Part shown: positions 17,167 through 25,805 of the stretch, piece by piece
Layout: each line of letters begins with the position of its first letter
Numbering within the stretch: position 1 is the first letter of the stretch
DNA from: JBFXAF01 sp050184585
GTDB lineage: Bacteria > Pseudomonadota > Alphaproteobacteria > Rhizobiales > Rhizobiaceae
Reading direction: 5' to 3'
Length of the DNA: 64,000 nucleotides
NCBI GenBank assembly: GCA_050184585.1
Contig: JBFXAF010000005.1
Location: forward strand, 186,001 to 250,000
Made by a program: the position numbers and the translations under genes
The notes under the pieces: model-generated
Seen by the model: only the letters and a program-made list of their open reading frames with translations
The model's database searches: none
Told to the model about the DNA's origin: nothing

Positions 17167-18452
17167 TCGTACCTCAACGCTTCGACCGGATCGAGGCGGG
17201 CGGCGCGCCAGGCCGGGAACAGCGTGGCGATGAAGGAAAGCACCAGCGCCATCACGAGCACCGAGGTGGTCTCGCCGAAATCCATCTTGGCCGGCAACTG
17301 GCTGAGGAAGTAGAGTTCGGGGTTGAAGAGCACCGTCCCGGAAAGCCAGGAGAAGAAGGCCCGGATCGATTCGGCGTTGAGGCACAGCACGACGCCGAGG
17401 ACGAAGCCGGCGATGGTGCCGGTAAAACCGATGGCCGCTCCCGTCATGAGGAAGATGCGCATCACCGCGCTCCGCGTGGCGCCCATGGTCCTCAGGATCG
17501 CGATGTCGCGCCCCTTGTCCTTCACCAGCATGATCAGCCCGGAGATGATGTTGAGCGCCGCGACCAGGACGATCAGGGTGAGGATCATGAACATGACATT
17601 GCGTTCGACCTCCAGCGCGGAGAAGAAGGTCTGGTTGCGCTGACGCCAGTCGGAGATGTAGAGCGGCCGCTGCGCGGCTTCCTCGATCAGGCCACGCATG
17701 TGGTCGATGTCGTCGGGATCCTCGACATAGACCTCGATGAGCTGCGCCCTGCCCTCCATGTTGAAGTAGAGCTGCGCTTCGGCGAGCGGCATATAGACGA
17801 TCGAGGCATCGTACTCCGACATGCCGACCTCGAAGATCGCCGCGACCGGGTAACCCTTCACGCGCGGCGTGGTGCCGAACGGCGTAACGTCGCCGTCCGG
17901 GGAGATGATGGTGAGCGTGTCGCCGAGCACGAGGCCGAGATTGGCGGCAAGGCGTGAACCGACGGCCACTGTCTCGGAGCCATCGAAACCGACGAGCGAG
18001 CCCTGGCGTATATTGCCGGAGACGACGTCCACGCGCTCCAGATCCTCAGCGCGGATGCCGCGAACCAGGGCGCCGGTGCCGACGCCGATATTGCCGGACG
18101 CCAGCGCCTGCCCGTCGATCAGCGGTATGGCGCGGGTGACGCCCGGGATCGCGGCGATGCGCGCGGCGACCTCGGCATAGTCCTCCAGCGGAAGGTCGAT
18201 CGGCTGTACAATCAGATGCCCGTTGACGCCGAGGATACGGGTGAGGAGTTCGGCGCGGAAGCCGTTCATGACCGCCATCACGGTGACCAGCGTCGCCACG
18301 CCCAGCATGATCCCGAGGAACGAGATCGAGGCGATCACCGAGATGAAGGCTTCCTTGCGTCGCGCTCTCAGATAGCGCCAGGCTACCATGCGTTCGAATG
18401 CGGAGAACGGCCCCGCGCCGCCGGTGCGTGGAGCCGTGCGCACCTCGCTCAT
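17163..18452 (-). CDS. lolC: Lipoprotein-releasing ABC transporter permease LolC/E
   Basis: A 429-residue inner-membrane protein with the classic layout: FERMVAWRYLRARRKEAFIS, TM1 (ISFLGIMLGVATLVTVMAVMNGF), a ~220-residue periplasmic domain, then three C-terminal helices and the end FPAWRAARLDPVEALRYE. One permease gene with lolD suggests a single C/E-type homodimer, as in many Alphaproteobacteria. It overlaps proS upstream (ATGA) and lolD downstream (GTGA), forming the tight operon proS-lolC-lolD. Confidence 0.93.
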
Positions 18453-19774
18453 GCGGCGGCGAATCGCGTGATCGCGGCGGCAATGGGAAGCGTCTCGCGC
18501 TCGCCGGTGCGGCGGTTCTTGATCTCGACTTCACCGGCAGCCGCGCCACGCGGACCGACGATCAACTGCCAGGGCAGGCCGATCAGGTCGGCGGTCGCGA
18601 ACTTGGCGCCGGCGCGGCCGTCGGTGTCGTCGTAGAGCACGTCCTTGCCGGCCTTGCCGAGGGCGGCGTAGAGTTCGCCGCATATGCGGTCACAGTCCGC
18701 ATCCCCGACCTTCATGTTGATCAAGCCGACGTCGAAGGGCGCGACGCTGGCTGGCCAGATGATGCCGTTGTCATCGTGGCTCGCCTCGATGATCGCGGCG
18801 ATCAGGCGGGACGGGCCGATGCCGTAGGAGCCCATCGACACGAAATGCTCCTTGCCGTCGGGGCCGGTCACGCTCGCCCCCATCGGCTTCGAATACTTGT
18901 CGCCGAAGTGGAATATATGGCCGACCTCGATGCCGCGCGCGGACAGCCGGTCGGATTCGGCGATGCCGGCCCAGGCCGCCTCATCGTGCATCTCGTCGGT
19001 CGCCGCGTAAGGCGCCGTCCAGCGCTTGACGATCCCGCCGATCGACGCGTCGTCCGAAAAGTCGGTGTCGGCGCCAGGCACCGCCAGATCGAGAAAATCG
19101 CGGTGGCAGAAGACCTGGCTCTCGCCGGTGTCGGCCAGGATGATGAACTCGTGCGACAAGTCGCCGCCGATCGGGCCGGTGTCGGCGCGCATAGGGATCG
19201 ACTTCAGCCCCACGCGGTCGAAGGTCCTGAGATAGGAGACGAACATGCGGTTGTAGGCGGCGCGCGCGCCCTCGTAGTCGAGGTCGAACGAATATGCGTC
19301 CTTCATGAGGAACTCGCGCGAACGCATGACGCCGAAGCGCGGCCGACGCTCGTCGCGGAACTTCCACTGGATGTGATAGAGGTTGAGCGGCAGATCGCGG
19401 TATGACTTCACGTAGGAACGGAAGATTTCCGTCACCATTTCCTCGTTCGTCGGACCATAGAGCATGTCGCGCTTGTTGCGGTCCTTGAGACGCAGCATCT
19501 CCTCGCCGTAGTCGTCGTAGCGCCCGCTCTCACGCCACAGGTCGGCCGACTGGATCGTCGGCATCAGGATCTCGAGCGCGCCTGCCCGATCCTGCTCCTC
19601 CCGGATGATGGCGCAGATCTTGTCCAATACGCGTTTGCCGAGCGGCAACCATGAGAAAGACCCCGCGGCCTGCTGGCGGATCATGCCGGCGCGCAGCATC
19701 AGGCGGTGCGACACGATCTCGGCCTCGCGCGGCGTCTCCTTGAGGATCGGCAGGAAGTAGCGGGACAAGAGCAT
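18449..19774 (-). CDS. proS: Prolyl-tRNA synthetase, short alphaproteobacterial type
   Basis: A 441-residue class II aminoacyl-tRNA synthetase. Motif 1 lies near GMIRQQAAGSFSWLPLG, motif 2 is FRDERRPRFGVMRSREFLMKDAYSF and motif 3 is GSYGIGPSRLIAAIIE. The editing (INS) domain found in the ~570-residue E. coli enzyme is absent, the usual state in Alphaproteobacteria, where stand-alone editing proteins compensate. The anticodon-binding domain occupies the last ~100 residues (PFDVGLINMKVGD onward). The ATG at 19774 begins LLSRYFLPILKETP; the frame upstream of it is not conserved-looking. Confidence 0.95.
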   Translation of the reverse strand: MLLSRYFLPILKETPREAEIVSHRLMLRAGMIRQQAAGSFSWLPLGKRVLDKICAIIREEQDRAGALEILMPTIQSADLWRESGRYDDYGEEMLRLKDRNKRDMLYGPTNEEMVTEIFRSYVKSYRDLPLNLYHIQWKFRDERRPRFGVMRSREFLMKDAYSFDLDYEGARAAYNRMFVSYLRTFDRVGLKSIPMRADTGPIGGDLSHEFIILADTGESQVFCHRDFLDLAVPGADTDFSDDASIGGIVKRWTAPYAATDEMHDEAAWAGIAESDRLSARGIEVGHIFHFGDKYSKPMGASVTGPDGKEHFVSMGSYGIGPSRLIAAIIEASHDDNGIIWPASVAPFDVGLINMKVGDADCDRICGELYAALGKAGKDVLYDDTDGRAGAKFATADLIGLPWQLIVGPRGAAAGEVEIKNRRTGERETLPIAAAITRFAAA

Positions 19775-20006
19775 GAGAGGTTCCGGAACTGCGGCGACGG
19801 ACCGGAATCGGCCGCGGCGCAAGGGGCTATGTCAGCAGGCGCTTCATAGCCATTTCATGGCGCGATGCAAACCCGAGCCCCAAGGACGGCCCGATGTTCC
19901 ATGCGTACACTTAGACTGCACCACCTTTGTGCATCGCAGCACACGAAACGAGCTTACCGCCCAAGAATCCGCGTGACATTTTGGCGCGCCTCAGTCTAAT
20001 GTGCCC

Positions 20007-20157
20007 GCATAATCGAGAGAGCGGAAAACCATCCGCTCCCTTAGCGCGGTCAAAGTCTTGGGAGGATGCGATCTAGGCGCGGGCAACCGCTGCCGCCGGA
20101 TACCGGAAACAGATCGGACGCGTTCAAACTGCAAGGCTTCGGCCTTGCTTTTTTTTT
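20007..20157 (+). ncRNA. Candidate small RNA with intrinsic terminator
   Basis: An orphan plus-strand terminator lies at 20131-20157 with no plus-strand gene upstream (proS reads the other way). A possible promoter is GTGACA at 19973-19978 with TCTAAT at 19995-20000, spacing 16, predicting a ~150-nt transcript. Within it AGCGGA-(6 nt)-TCCGCT at 20020-20037 forms a stem-loop. I do not recognise 6S, SRP, tmRNA or a known rhizobial sRNA family in it. The 5' end is uncertain; a long leader of the protease gene with an attenuator is the alternative. Confidence 0.4.
20131..20157 (+). terminator. Strong Rho-independent terminator
   Basis: GCAAGGC-TTCG-GCCTTGC (20131-20148), a 7-bp stem with a UUCG tetraloop, runs straight into nine T residues (20149-20157). 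This is the clearest intrinsic terminator of the window and reads on the plus strand. Confidence 0.9.
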
Positions 20158-20366
20158 GGGCAGATCTCTTTCCGGCAGATCATCGCCCCTTCGAAGAAGC
20201 CGGCAAAGCGTCCCGGCTCCGGCCGGCAAAATGTACCGTTTCGGTCACAGATTGACCGGCATTCTCTCCCAACGTCATCCGGTGCCGGCGCCACCGATTG
20301 CACTCGTCGAACGGGTGGGCAAAGATGGGCCGACGCCTTGACAATGGTCGTTTTGGGAGACCTCAC

Positions 20367-21404
20367 GTGACTAACATCCGAAAAGCATTGATCCTTTCTC
20401 CGGTCGCCCTGGCGTTCGCCCTTGCGACCGTCGCGTCGGTTCCGTCCTTCGGGCAGGACGGTGGCGACAACCCCTCGGCCAAGCCCGAGGCCGATGCGCG
20501 CACCCGCACGCTGGCGGCCCGCAAGAAACTCGCCGAGAGCGGCGAAGGACAGCGCGTGCTGGGCGGCACCGCGGCCAAGAAGGACGAGTATCCCTTCCAG
20601 GTGGCGCTGCTCGACACCGGCACGCTCGATGAGACCGCCGACTCCCAGTATTATGCGCAATTCTGCGGCGGCAGCCTGATCTCCGACGAGTGGGTACTGA
20701 CGGCGGCGCACTGCATGGTCGACGATTGGGGCGAAGTCTATCCGACCGAATGGAACACCGTCCTGGTCGGCGCCACGACGCTCATGGAAGGCAAGCGCGT
20801 GCTGGCGGCCGAGGTGATCGTGCACGAGGGCTACAGCCCGATCACCTTCGACAACGACGTCGCGCTGGTGCGCCTGGCGGAGAAGGTGTCGGTGCCGTCC
20901 ATCAAGCTGACCGACGGCTCGGACGCGACCGACGCCGGCAAGGCGACCGTTATCGGCTGGGGCCTCAAGGACGATGGAACGGCGCCGGTCGAGCTGCTGA
21001 AGGGCGAGATCGGCATGTATCCGAACGCCACCTGCGACGAAGGCATCCGGGGCTACTTCGCCGACGGGCTCGAAGCGACGATCATGGAGCAGGGCCAGTA
21101 CATCAAGCTCAGCGAAGCGGCCGTCAAGGAAGCCATGAAGATTCTCAAGACGGGCATCGGCGATCCGCTGACAACGCAGATGGTCTGCGCCGGCACGCCG
21201 AGCGGCGAGGTCAGCTCCTGCCACGGCGACAGCGGTGGACCGCTGTTCGTGTCGGGATCGGGCGGCCAGACTCAGGTCGGCATCGTGAGCTGGGGCGCAG
21301 GCCCGGTGAATGCCGACATGTTCTGCGGCCACGAAAACGCCTATGCGGTGTTCTCGCGCGTCTCCAGCTTCTCGGACTGGATCAAGCAGAAGACCGGCCT
21401 CTGA
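20367..21404 (+). CDS. Secreted S1 serine protease, paralogue 1 (Ser189 pocket)
   Basis: A 345-residue exported chymotrypsin-fold protease. Residues 1-30 are a signal peptide (MTNIRKALILSPVALAFALA, ending SFG-QD). A propeptide follows to R63, then the mature N-terminus VLGG. The triad is His115 in LTAAHC, Asp164 in NDVALVRL and Ser289 in CHGDSGGPL. The residue equivalent to chymotrypsin 189 is Ser (SSCHGDSGG), so trypsin specificity is not expected. A ~45-residue insertion, about 224-270, precedes the serine loop. The start is GTG at 20367 with GGGAGA upstream; the frame from 20298 would bury the signal peptide. A close paralogue follows downstream. Confidence 0.88.
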   Translation: MTNIRKALILSPVALAFALATVASVPSFGQDGGDNPSAKPEADARTRTLAARKKLAESGEGQRVLGGTAAKKDEYPFQVALLDTGTLDETADSQYYAQFCGGSLISDEWVLTAAHCMVDDWGEVYPTEWNTVLVGATTLMEGKRVLAAEVIVHEGYSPITFDNDVALVRLAEKVSVPSIKLTDGSDATDAGKATVIGWGLKDDGTAPVELLKGEIGMYPNATCDEGIRGYFADGLEATIMEQGQYIKLSEAAVKEAMKILKTGIGDPLTTQMVCAGTPSGEVSSCHGDSGGPLFVSGSGGQTQVGIVSWGAGPVNADMFCGHENAYAVFSRVSSFSDWIKQKTGL

Positions 21405-21446
21405 TCGTCGCCTGACGGCGGCGGACGACCTGTCGTCAAGACTGCC

Positions 21447-21473
21447 GGAGCCGGCGCATCTCCCGCCGGCTCC
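21447..21473 (+). terminator. Stem-loop after protease 1
   Basis: GGAGCCGGCG (21447-21456) pairs with CGCCGGCTCC (21464-21473) around a 7-base loop. Only a short T-run follows (GTTT), so it is a probable but weak terminator separating the two protease genes. Confidence 0.55.
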
Positions 21474-21569
21474 GCACGTTTCGGCCCCAATCCGGCCGCA
21501 CGCCGCAAGCGTCGACGGATGATCCCACCGCAGCGGGCGGTGCCTTGCTAGCGGACAGACCGCCGAAGG

Positions 21570-22610
21570 ATGCTGGACATGAACGCCGTTTCCGCCACCC
21601 ATGCCAGGACCGCGATCCAACTTGCGTTCATGGCGGCGATCTCCACCGTGTCGGCCGCGCATGCACAGGACCCTGCGCCCCGTCTCGAAGCCGATCCCCG
21701 CACAAGGGTTCAAGCGGCAAAGGCCGAGTACCTCGCGAAGAACCCCGGCGGCACGGATCGCGTTTTCGGCGGCCGCGAGGCCGACGAGGGCGAGTGGCCC
21801 TTCCAGGTCGCGCTGCTCGACACCGCGGGCCTCGATGAAAATCCGGATTCGCAATACCAAGCGCAGTTCTGTGGCGGCAGCCTGATCGCGCCCAACTGGG
21901 TGCTGACCGCCGCGCACTGCCTCGTCGACCAGTACGGAAACGTCTATCGCGCCGAGACCAACACCGTCCTGACGGGGACGAACGCCCTCACCGGCGGCAA
22001 GAGGCACGCGGTCGTCGAGGCGATCGTTCACGAGAACTACGATCCGTTGAGCTTCCAGAACGATATCGGCCTGTTGCGGCTTGCCGAGCCGGCGAATGCT
22101 CCCGTCGTCAGCCTGGCCGACGCAACGACGCGCGCCGAGGACGGCAGGGCGACCGTGATCGGATGGGGCGTGCAGAGCGACGGCACGGCCCCGGTCGACC
22201 TTCTGGAGGTCGACATCGATCTTCAGACCAACGCGGCCTGCAATGCCGGCATCAAATCATACTACCGGCGCGAGTACGACATGGTGCTGAGGCAGAGCGC
22301 CGCGACCAACCGCGTCAAGGACGGCACCGTGGAAAGCGCCCTGGAGGTCATCGAGGCGGGTCTCATCGATCCACTGGACGAAACCATGCTGTGCGCGGGA
22401 ACCCGGAGCGGCAAGGAAGATTCCTGCGTCGGCGACAGCGGGGGACCGCTGATGATCGCCGCGAATGACGGACCGGTGCAGGTCGGCATCGTCAGTTGGG
22501 GCGTGAGCCCGAGCGACGCGCCGCTGCCTTGCGGCATCGAAGGCGCATATGGCGTCTATTCCAGGGTTGGGACCTTGCGCGACTGGATCAGGTCGAAGAC
22601 CGGCATCTGA
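21570..22610 (+). CDS. Secreted S1 serine protease, paralogue 2 (trypsin-like Asp189)
   Basis: A 346-residue paralogue of the preceding protease. The signal peptide ends about AAHA-QD (residue 32), and activation would occur after R64 in DRVFGG. The triad is His116 (LTAAHC), Asp165 (QNDIGLLRL) and Ser290 (CVGDSGGPL). The residue at chymotrypsin position 189 is Asp284 (KEDSCVGDSGG), so cleavage after Lys or Arg is predicted. It shares with paralogue 1 the unusual LLDT-(A/G)-x-LDE segment before CGGSLI and the insertion before the serine loop. The ATG at 21570 is used; 21579 is possible. It converges on the DUF1467 gene 10 bp away. Confidence 0.88.
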   Translation: MLDMNAVSATHARTAIQLAFMAAISTVSAAHAQDPAPRLEADPRTRVQAAKAEYLAKNPGGTDRVFGGREADEGEWPFQVALLDTAGLDENPDSQYQAQFCGGSLIAPNWVLTAAHCLVDQYGNVYRAETNTVLTGTNALTGGKRHAVVEAIVHENYDPLSFQNDIGLLRLAEPANAPVVSLADATTRAEDGRATVIGWGVQSDGTAPVDLLEVDIDLQTNAACNAGIKSYYRREYDMVLRQSAATNRVKDGTVESALEVIEAGLIDPLDETMLCAGTRSGKEDSCVGDSGGPLMIAANDGPVQVGIVSWGVSPSDAPLPCGIEGAYGVYSRVGTLRDWIRSKTGI

Positions 22611-22620
22611 CGACGCTCGA

Positions 22621-22890
22621 TCACTCGAACTCCGGCACGATGCGCGGAATGTCGTCGAACGAATATCCCAGGCCCTTCGTCAAGCCATAGAAGGCGCCGA
22701 CGATCATCGCAGCAACGATCGTCGTACGGATGACGGCGCGCAACATGTGCGGCCCGCGCGGCGCGCTGGCAACCGTGCCAAGCGTCACGTCGCCGTCCTC
22801 GTCCTGCGTCCTGAGGCTGAAAGGCAGCATGGCGAAGAGAACCAGCCACCAGATGACGAAATAGACCGCCAGGGCGGAGGCCCAGCTCAT
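22621..22890 (-). CDS. DUF1467 family membrane protein
   Basis: An 89-residue protein with two predicted helices: one at the N-terminus (ALAVYFVIWWLVLFAMLPF) and one near residues 52-70 (VIRTTIVAAMIVGAFYGL). The conserved LPFSLRTQDEDGDVTLGT between them and the RGPHMLRA before helix 2 are typical of DUF1467, found after mce in many Rhizobiales. The function is unknown. Its ATG overlaps the mce stop, so it is co-translated with the epimerase. Confidence 0.85.
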   Translation of the reverse strand: MSWASALAVYFVIWWLVLFAMLPFSLRTQDEDGDVTLGTVASAPRGPHMLRAVIRTTIVAAMIVGAFYGLTKGLGYSFDDIPRIVPEFE

Positions 22891-23291
22891 GCCTGCTCCA
22901 GTTCGACCAGCGTGCCAGAAAAGTCCTTCGGGTGGAGGAACAGCACCGGCTTGCCATGCGCCCCGGTCTTCGGGTTGCCGTCGCCGAGCACGCGCGCGCC
23001 GGCGGCCTTGAGCCGGTCGCGGGCGGCAAGAATGTCGTCCACCTCGTAGCAGACATGGTGCATGCCGCCGGACGGGTTCTTCTGCATGAAGGCGGCGATG
23101 GGCGAGTTTTCACCCAGAACCTCCAGCAGCTCGACCTTGGTGTTGCCAAGGTCGATGAAGACCACCGTCACGCCATGCTCCGGCAGCGCCAGCGGGGCGC
23201 TCACCTTCGCGCCCAGCGTGTCGCGATAGGTGGCAGACGCGGCGGCGAGGTCCGGCACGGCGATGGCGACATGATTCAAGCGGCCGAGCAT
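22887..23291 (-). CDS. mce: Methylmalonyl-CoA epimerase
   Basis: A 134-residue VOC-superfamily enzyme interconverting (R)- and (S)-methylmalonyl-CoA in propionate metabolism. It begins LNHVAIAVPDLAAASATYRDTLGA, carries HGVTVVFIDLGNTKVELLE and the metal-ligand segment GGMHHVCYEVDDI, and ends with FLHPKDFSGTLVELEQA. The length is standard for the family. It sits 7 bp after rnj. Confidence 0.93.
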   Translation of the reverse strand: MLGRLNHVAIAVPDLAAASATYRDTLGAKVSAPLALPEHGVTVVFIDLGNTKVELLEVLGENSPIAAFMQKNPSGGMHHVCYEVDDILAARDRLKAAGARVLGDGNPKTGAHGKPVLFLHPKDFSGTLVELEQA

Positions 23292-23298
23292 CAGAAAT

Positions 23299-24969
23299 TC
23301 ACCGCGTCACAAAGACAGTCACGAGCGGCTTCTTGGCCCATGCGTCGTTGGCGGCCGCGCGAACGGCGCGGCGCACGGCCTCCTGCACCAAATCGAGATC
23401 CTTGCGGCGCTGGCGCGGGATCGAATCGACCGCGCCAATCGCGGCGTCGATCATCAGTTCCTCGAGCGACTCGCCGGACGCGTCGGTCGCAGCGACGCCG
23501 ATCGCCACCAGGTCCGGATCGCCCGAGAGCTCGTACCGGTCGTCGAGGACGACGTTGACCGCGACGTGGCCGGCGAAGGAGAGCTTGCGGCGGTCGCGGA
23601 TGCCCATGGCCTGCTCGTCGCCGACCAGCTTGCCGTCCTTGTAGACCCGCCCGAACGGCACCTTGTCGATGATCTCGGCCGGACCGGGCGCGAGACGAAG
23701 CAGGTCGCCGTTCCTCACCTGCACGACCTCCGGCACGCCCGCCGTCGCGGCGAGCGAACCGTGGGCGACGAGGTGCGCCGCCTCGCCGTGCACGGGCACG
23801 CAGATGCGCGGGCGCGTCCATTCATACATGCGGCGCAACTCAGCGCGGCGGGGGTGGCCGGAAACGTGGACGAGCGCATCGCCGTCCTCGATGATCCTGA
23901 TGCCGCGGTCGATGAGCGCGTTCTTGATTCCGAGGATCGCCTTCTCGTTTCCGGGAATCGTCCGCGACGAGAAGATCACCGTGTCGCCGGGCGTGAGCGG
24001 GACGTGCTTCATCTCGTCCCGGGAGAGTTTCGCCAGCGCTGCCTGCTGCTCCCCCTGGCTGCCGGTGCAGATGACCACGAGGTTGTTGCGCGGAATGAAA
24101 CCGTAGTCTTCCTCCGCGACGAAGGGCGGCAGGCCGTCCATGTAGCCGAGCTCGCCGGCGACATCGATGACCCGCTTCAACGAGCGCCCGAGCACGAGCA
24201 CCTGACGGCCCGCGTCGCGAGCCGCCTCGATGACGGAACGCACACGGCCGACATTCGACGAGAATGTGGTCACCGCAACGCGACCGGGGGCTTCCGAGAT
24301 GAGCTTCCTGAGGCTCACGCCAACCGCCTGCTCGGACGGCGAGTCGCCCTCCCTCAGCGCGTTGGTGGAATCACAGATCAGCGCCAGAAGGCCCATGTCT
24401 CCGAGCGTCCGGAATCGCGCCTCGTCGGTCTTCGGACCGATCTCGGGCGCCGGATCGATCTTCCAGTCGCCGGTGTGGACGAGTGTGCCTGCACCGCAGG
24501 TGATCGCGAGCGACACCGGTTCCGGAATCGAATGCGCGACGGGGATCGCCTCGATCGAGAACGGGCCGACCTCGAACGTCTCGCCGGCGCGGTAGATGTT
24601 GATCGGCACTCCCTTCGGCGCACCCGGTTCCGACATGCGCTTGGCCTCAAGCAGGCCTGCCGTGAACGGCGTCATCCAGCAAGGCACCTTCAGCTTCGGC
24701 CACAGATCGAGCAACGCGCCATAGTGGTCCTCATGCGCGTGTGTGATGACGATGCCCCTGATGCGGCCGCGATTCTCCTCGGCGAAGCGGATATCCGGCA
24801 GCACCAGGTCCACGCCCGGCAATTCGGGACCGGGAAAGGTCACGCCGCAATCGACGATGATCCACTCGCGCGCATGGGCCGGGCCGTAGCCGTAAAGGGC
24901 GAGGTTCATGCCGATCTCGCCGACCCCGCCGAGTGGTGCAAAGACCAGTTCCGCTGCTTGATCAGCCAA
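23299..24969 (-). CDS. rnj: Ribonuclease J
   Basis: A 556-residue metallo-beta-lactamase/beta-CASP nuclease with 5'-exo and endonuclease activity on RNA. The metal motif is ITHAHEDHYGAL, the N-terminal fold starts FAPLGGVGEIGMNLALYGYG, the beta-CASP region includes VVICTGSQGEQQAAL, and HVSGHPRRAELRRMYEWTRP with PVHGEAAHLVAH supplies later metal ligands. The start is a TTG at 24969, supported by GAGGAGG eight bases upstream and by the lack of a nearby ATG. RNase J takes part in rRNA maturation and mRNA decay in Rhizobiales. Confidence 0.94.
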   Translation of the reverse strand: MADQAAELVFAPLGGVGEIGMNLALYGYGPAHAREWIIVDCGVTFPGPELPGVDLVLPDIRFAEENRGRIRGIVITHAHEDHYGALLDLWPKLKVPCWMTPFTAGLLEAKRMSEPGAPKGVPINIYRAGETFEVGPFSIEAIPVAHSIPEPVSLAITCGAGTLVHTGDWKIDPAPEIGPKTDEARFRTLGDMGLLALICDSTNALREGDSPSEQAVGVSLRKLISEAPGRVAVTTFSSNVGRVRSVIEAARDAGRQVLVLGRSLKRVIDVAGELGYMDGLPPFVAEEDYGFIPRNNLVVICTGSQGEQQAALAKLSRDEMKHVPLTPGDTVIFSSRTIPGNEKAILGIKNALIDRGIRIIEDGDALVHVSGHPRRAELRRMYEWTRPRICVPVHGEAAHLVAHGSLAATAGVPEVVQVRNGDLLRLAPGPAEIIDKVPFGRVYKDGKLVGDEQAMGIRDRRKLSFAGHVAVNVVLDDRYELSGDPDLVAIGVAATDASGESLEELMIDAAIGAVDSIPRQRRKDLDLVQEAVRRAVRAAANDAWAKKPLVTVFVTR

Positions 24970-24981
24970 TGCTCGTCCTCC

Positions 24982-25800
24982 TCATGCCGCGCCTGCACTC
25001 GCGACCGCGCCGAAATGCACGTCGCCCGCCGCCACCTTCACCATCTCGCCGTCGCGCGCGCGGATGACGAACCGGCATTCCTCATCGATCGTCTCGAAGA
25101 CGCCGCGCACGACCTTGCCGTCGATGCGAACCGCGACCTCCGAGCCGAGGCCGGCGGCCTTCGTCAACCATCGCCGTCGGATCACGGCGACGCCCCTGCC
25201 CCAATCCCACTGGCGCCATGTGGACATCCACGCGTCGGAGAGGGCGACGAAGAGTGTTTCCGCGTCGGCTCGCGATCCCAGCGAGGCGAGCGAAGTCGCC
25301 GGATAAGGCAACCCATCCGGATGGGCAACGACATTGACGCCAATGCCGATGGCCACGGCGTGCCCGTGATCCAGCATTGCCGACTCCAACAGGATTCCCG
25401 CCAGTTTGGCGCCATTGGCGAGCACGTCGTTCGGCCATTTGAGCTCGAAGCGCCCGACGCCGTCGGCGCCATCGGGCGCGATTGAAACGGTCCCGCGCGG
25501 CGCAACGGCGGCGAGCGCCTCGGCAAGCGCGATGCCGGCCACGAAACCCAGTGTCGCGGCGATCCTCAGGTCGGCGGAGGACACGACGAGCAGGGTCGCC
25601 GCGAGATTGCCTCGAGGCGTCGCCCAGGCCCGGCCGCGGCGGCCGCGGCCCGTCTCCTGTTCGCGGGCCACGATCCAGAGTTGGCCGACATCGCCCTCCC
25701 TGGCCCGCTCAAGCGCCAATGCGTTGGTCGAGCCCACACGGTCGTGAGCTTCGATGCGGAAGCCAGCGGAGAGAGCGGTCGGCGCGAGCGCGAAGGCCAT
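24982..25800 (-). CDS. birA: Biotin--[acetyl-CoA-carboxylase] ligase BirA
   Basis: A 272-residue monofunctional biotin protein ligase without the N-terminal helix-turn-helix of E. coli BirA, so it should not act as a repressor. Motifs are DRVGSTNALALERAREG, QETGRGRRGRAWATPRGNL (biotinyl-AMP loop) and LKWPNDVLANGAKLAGIL with the catalytic Lys. The C-terminal SH3-like domain includes GLGSEVAVRIDGKVVRGVFE. It follows nuoN by 5 bp and precedes rnj, the common alphaproteobacterial order. Confidence 0.94.
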   Translation of the reverse strand: MAFALAPTALSAGFRIEAHDRVGSTNALALERAREGDVGQLWIVAREQETGRGRRGRAWATPRGNLAATLLVVSSADLRIAATLGFVAGIALAEALAAVAPRGTVSIAPDGADGVGRFELKWPNDVLANGAKLAGILLESAMLDHGHAVAIGIGVNVVAHPDGLPYPATSLASLGSRADAETLFVALSDAWMSTWRQWDWGRGVAVIRRRWLTKAAGLGSEVAVRIDGKVVRGVFETIDEECRFVIRARDGEMVKVAAGDVHFGAVASAGAA

Positions 25801-25805
25801 CGCCT

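Larger units (their letters stand above)
19775..20366. other. Divergent intergenic region between proS and protease genes
   Basis: These 592 bases carry no credible protein gene. They contain the candidate small RNA (about 20007-20157) with its terminator, and about 200 further bases before the protease start that end in GGGAGA seven bases ahead of the GTG at 20367. TTGACA at 20337-20342 is a possible -35 box close to the protease gene, but no good -10 with room before the start codon is seen. Confidence 0.5.

Noticed and set aside
20058..20255. Plus-strand 65-residue ORF across the terminator
   Set aside because: It reads straight through the hairpin and T-run, which it would need to survive; no similarity recognised.
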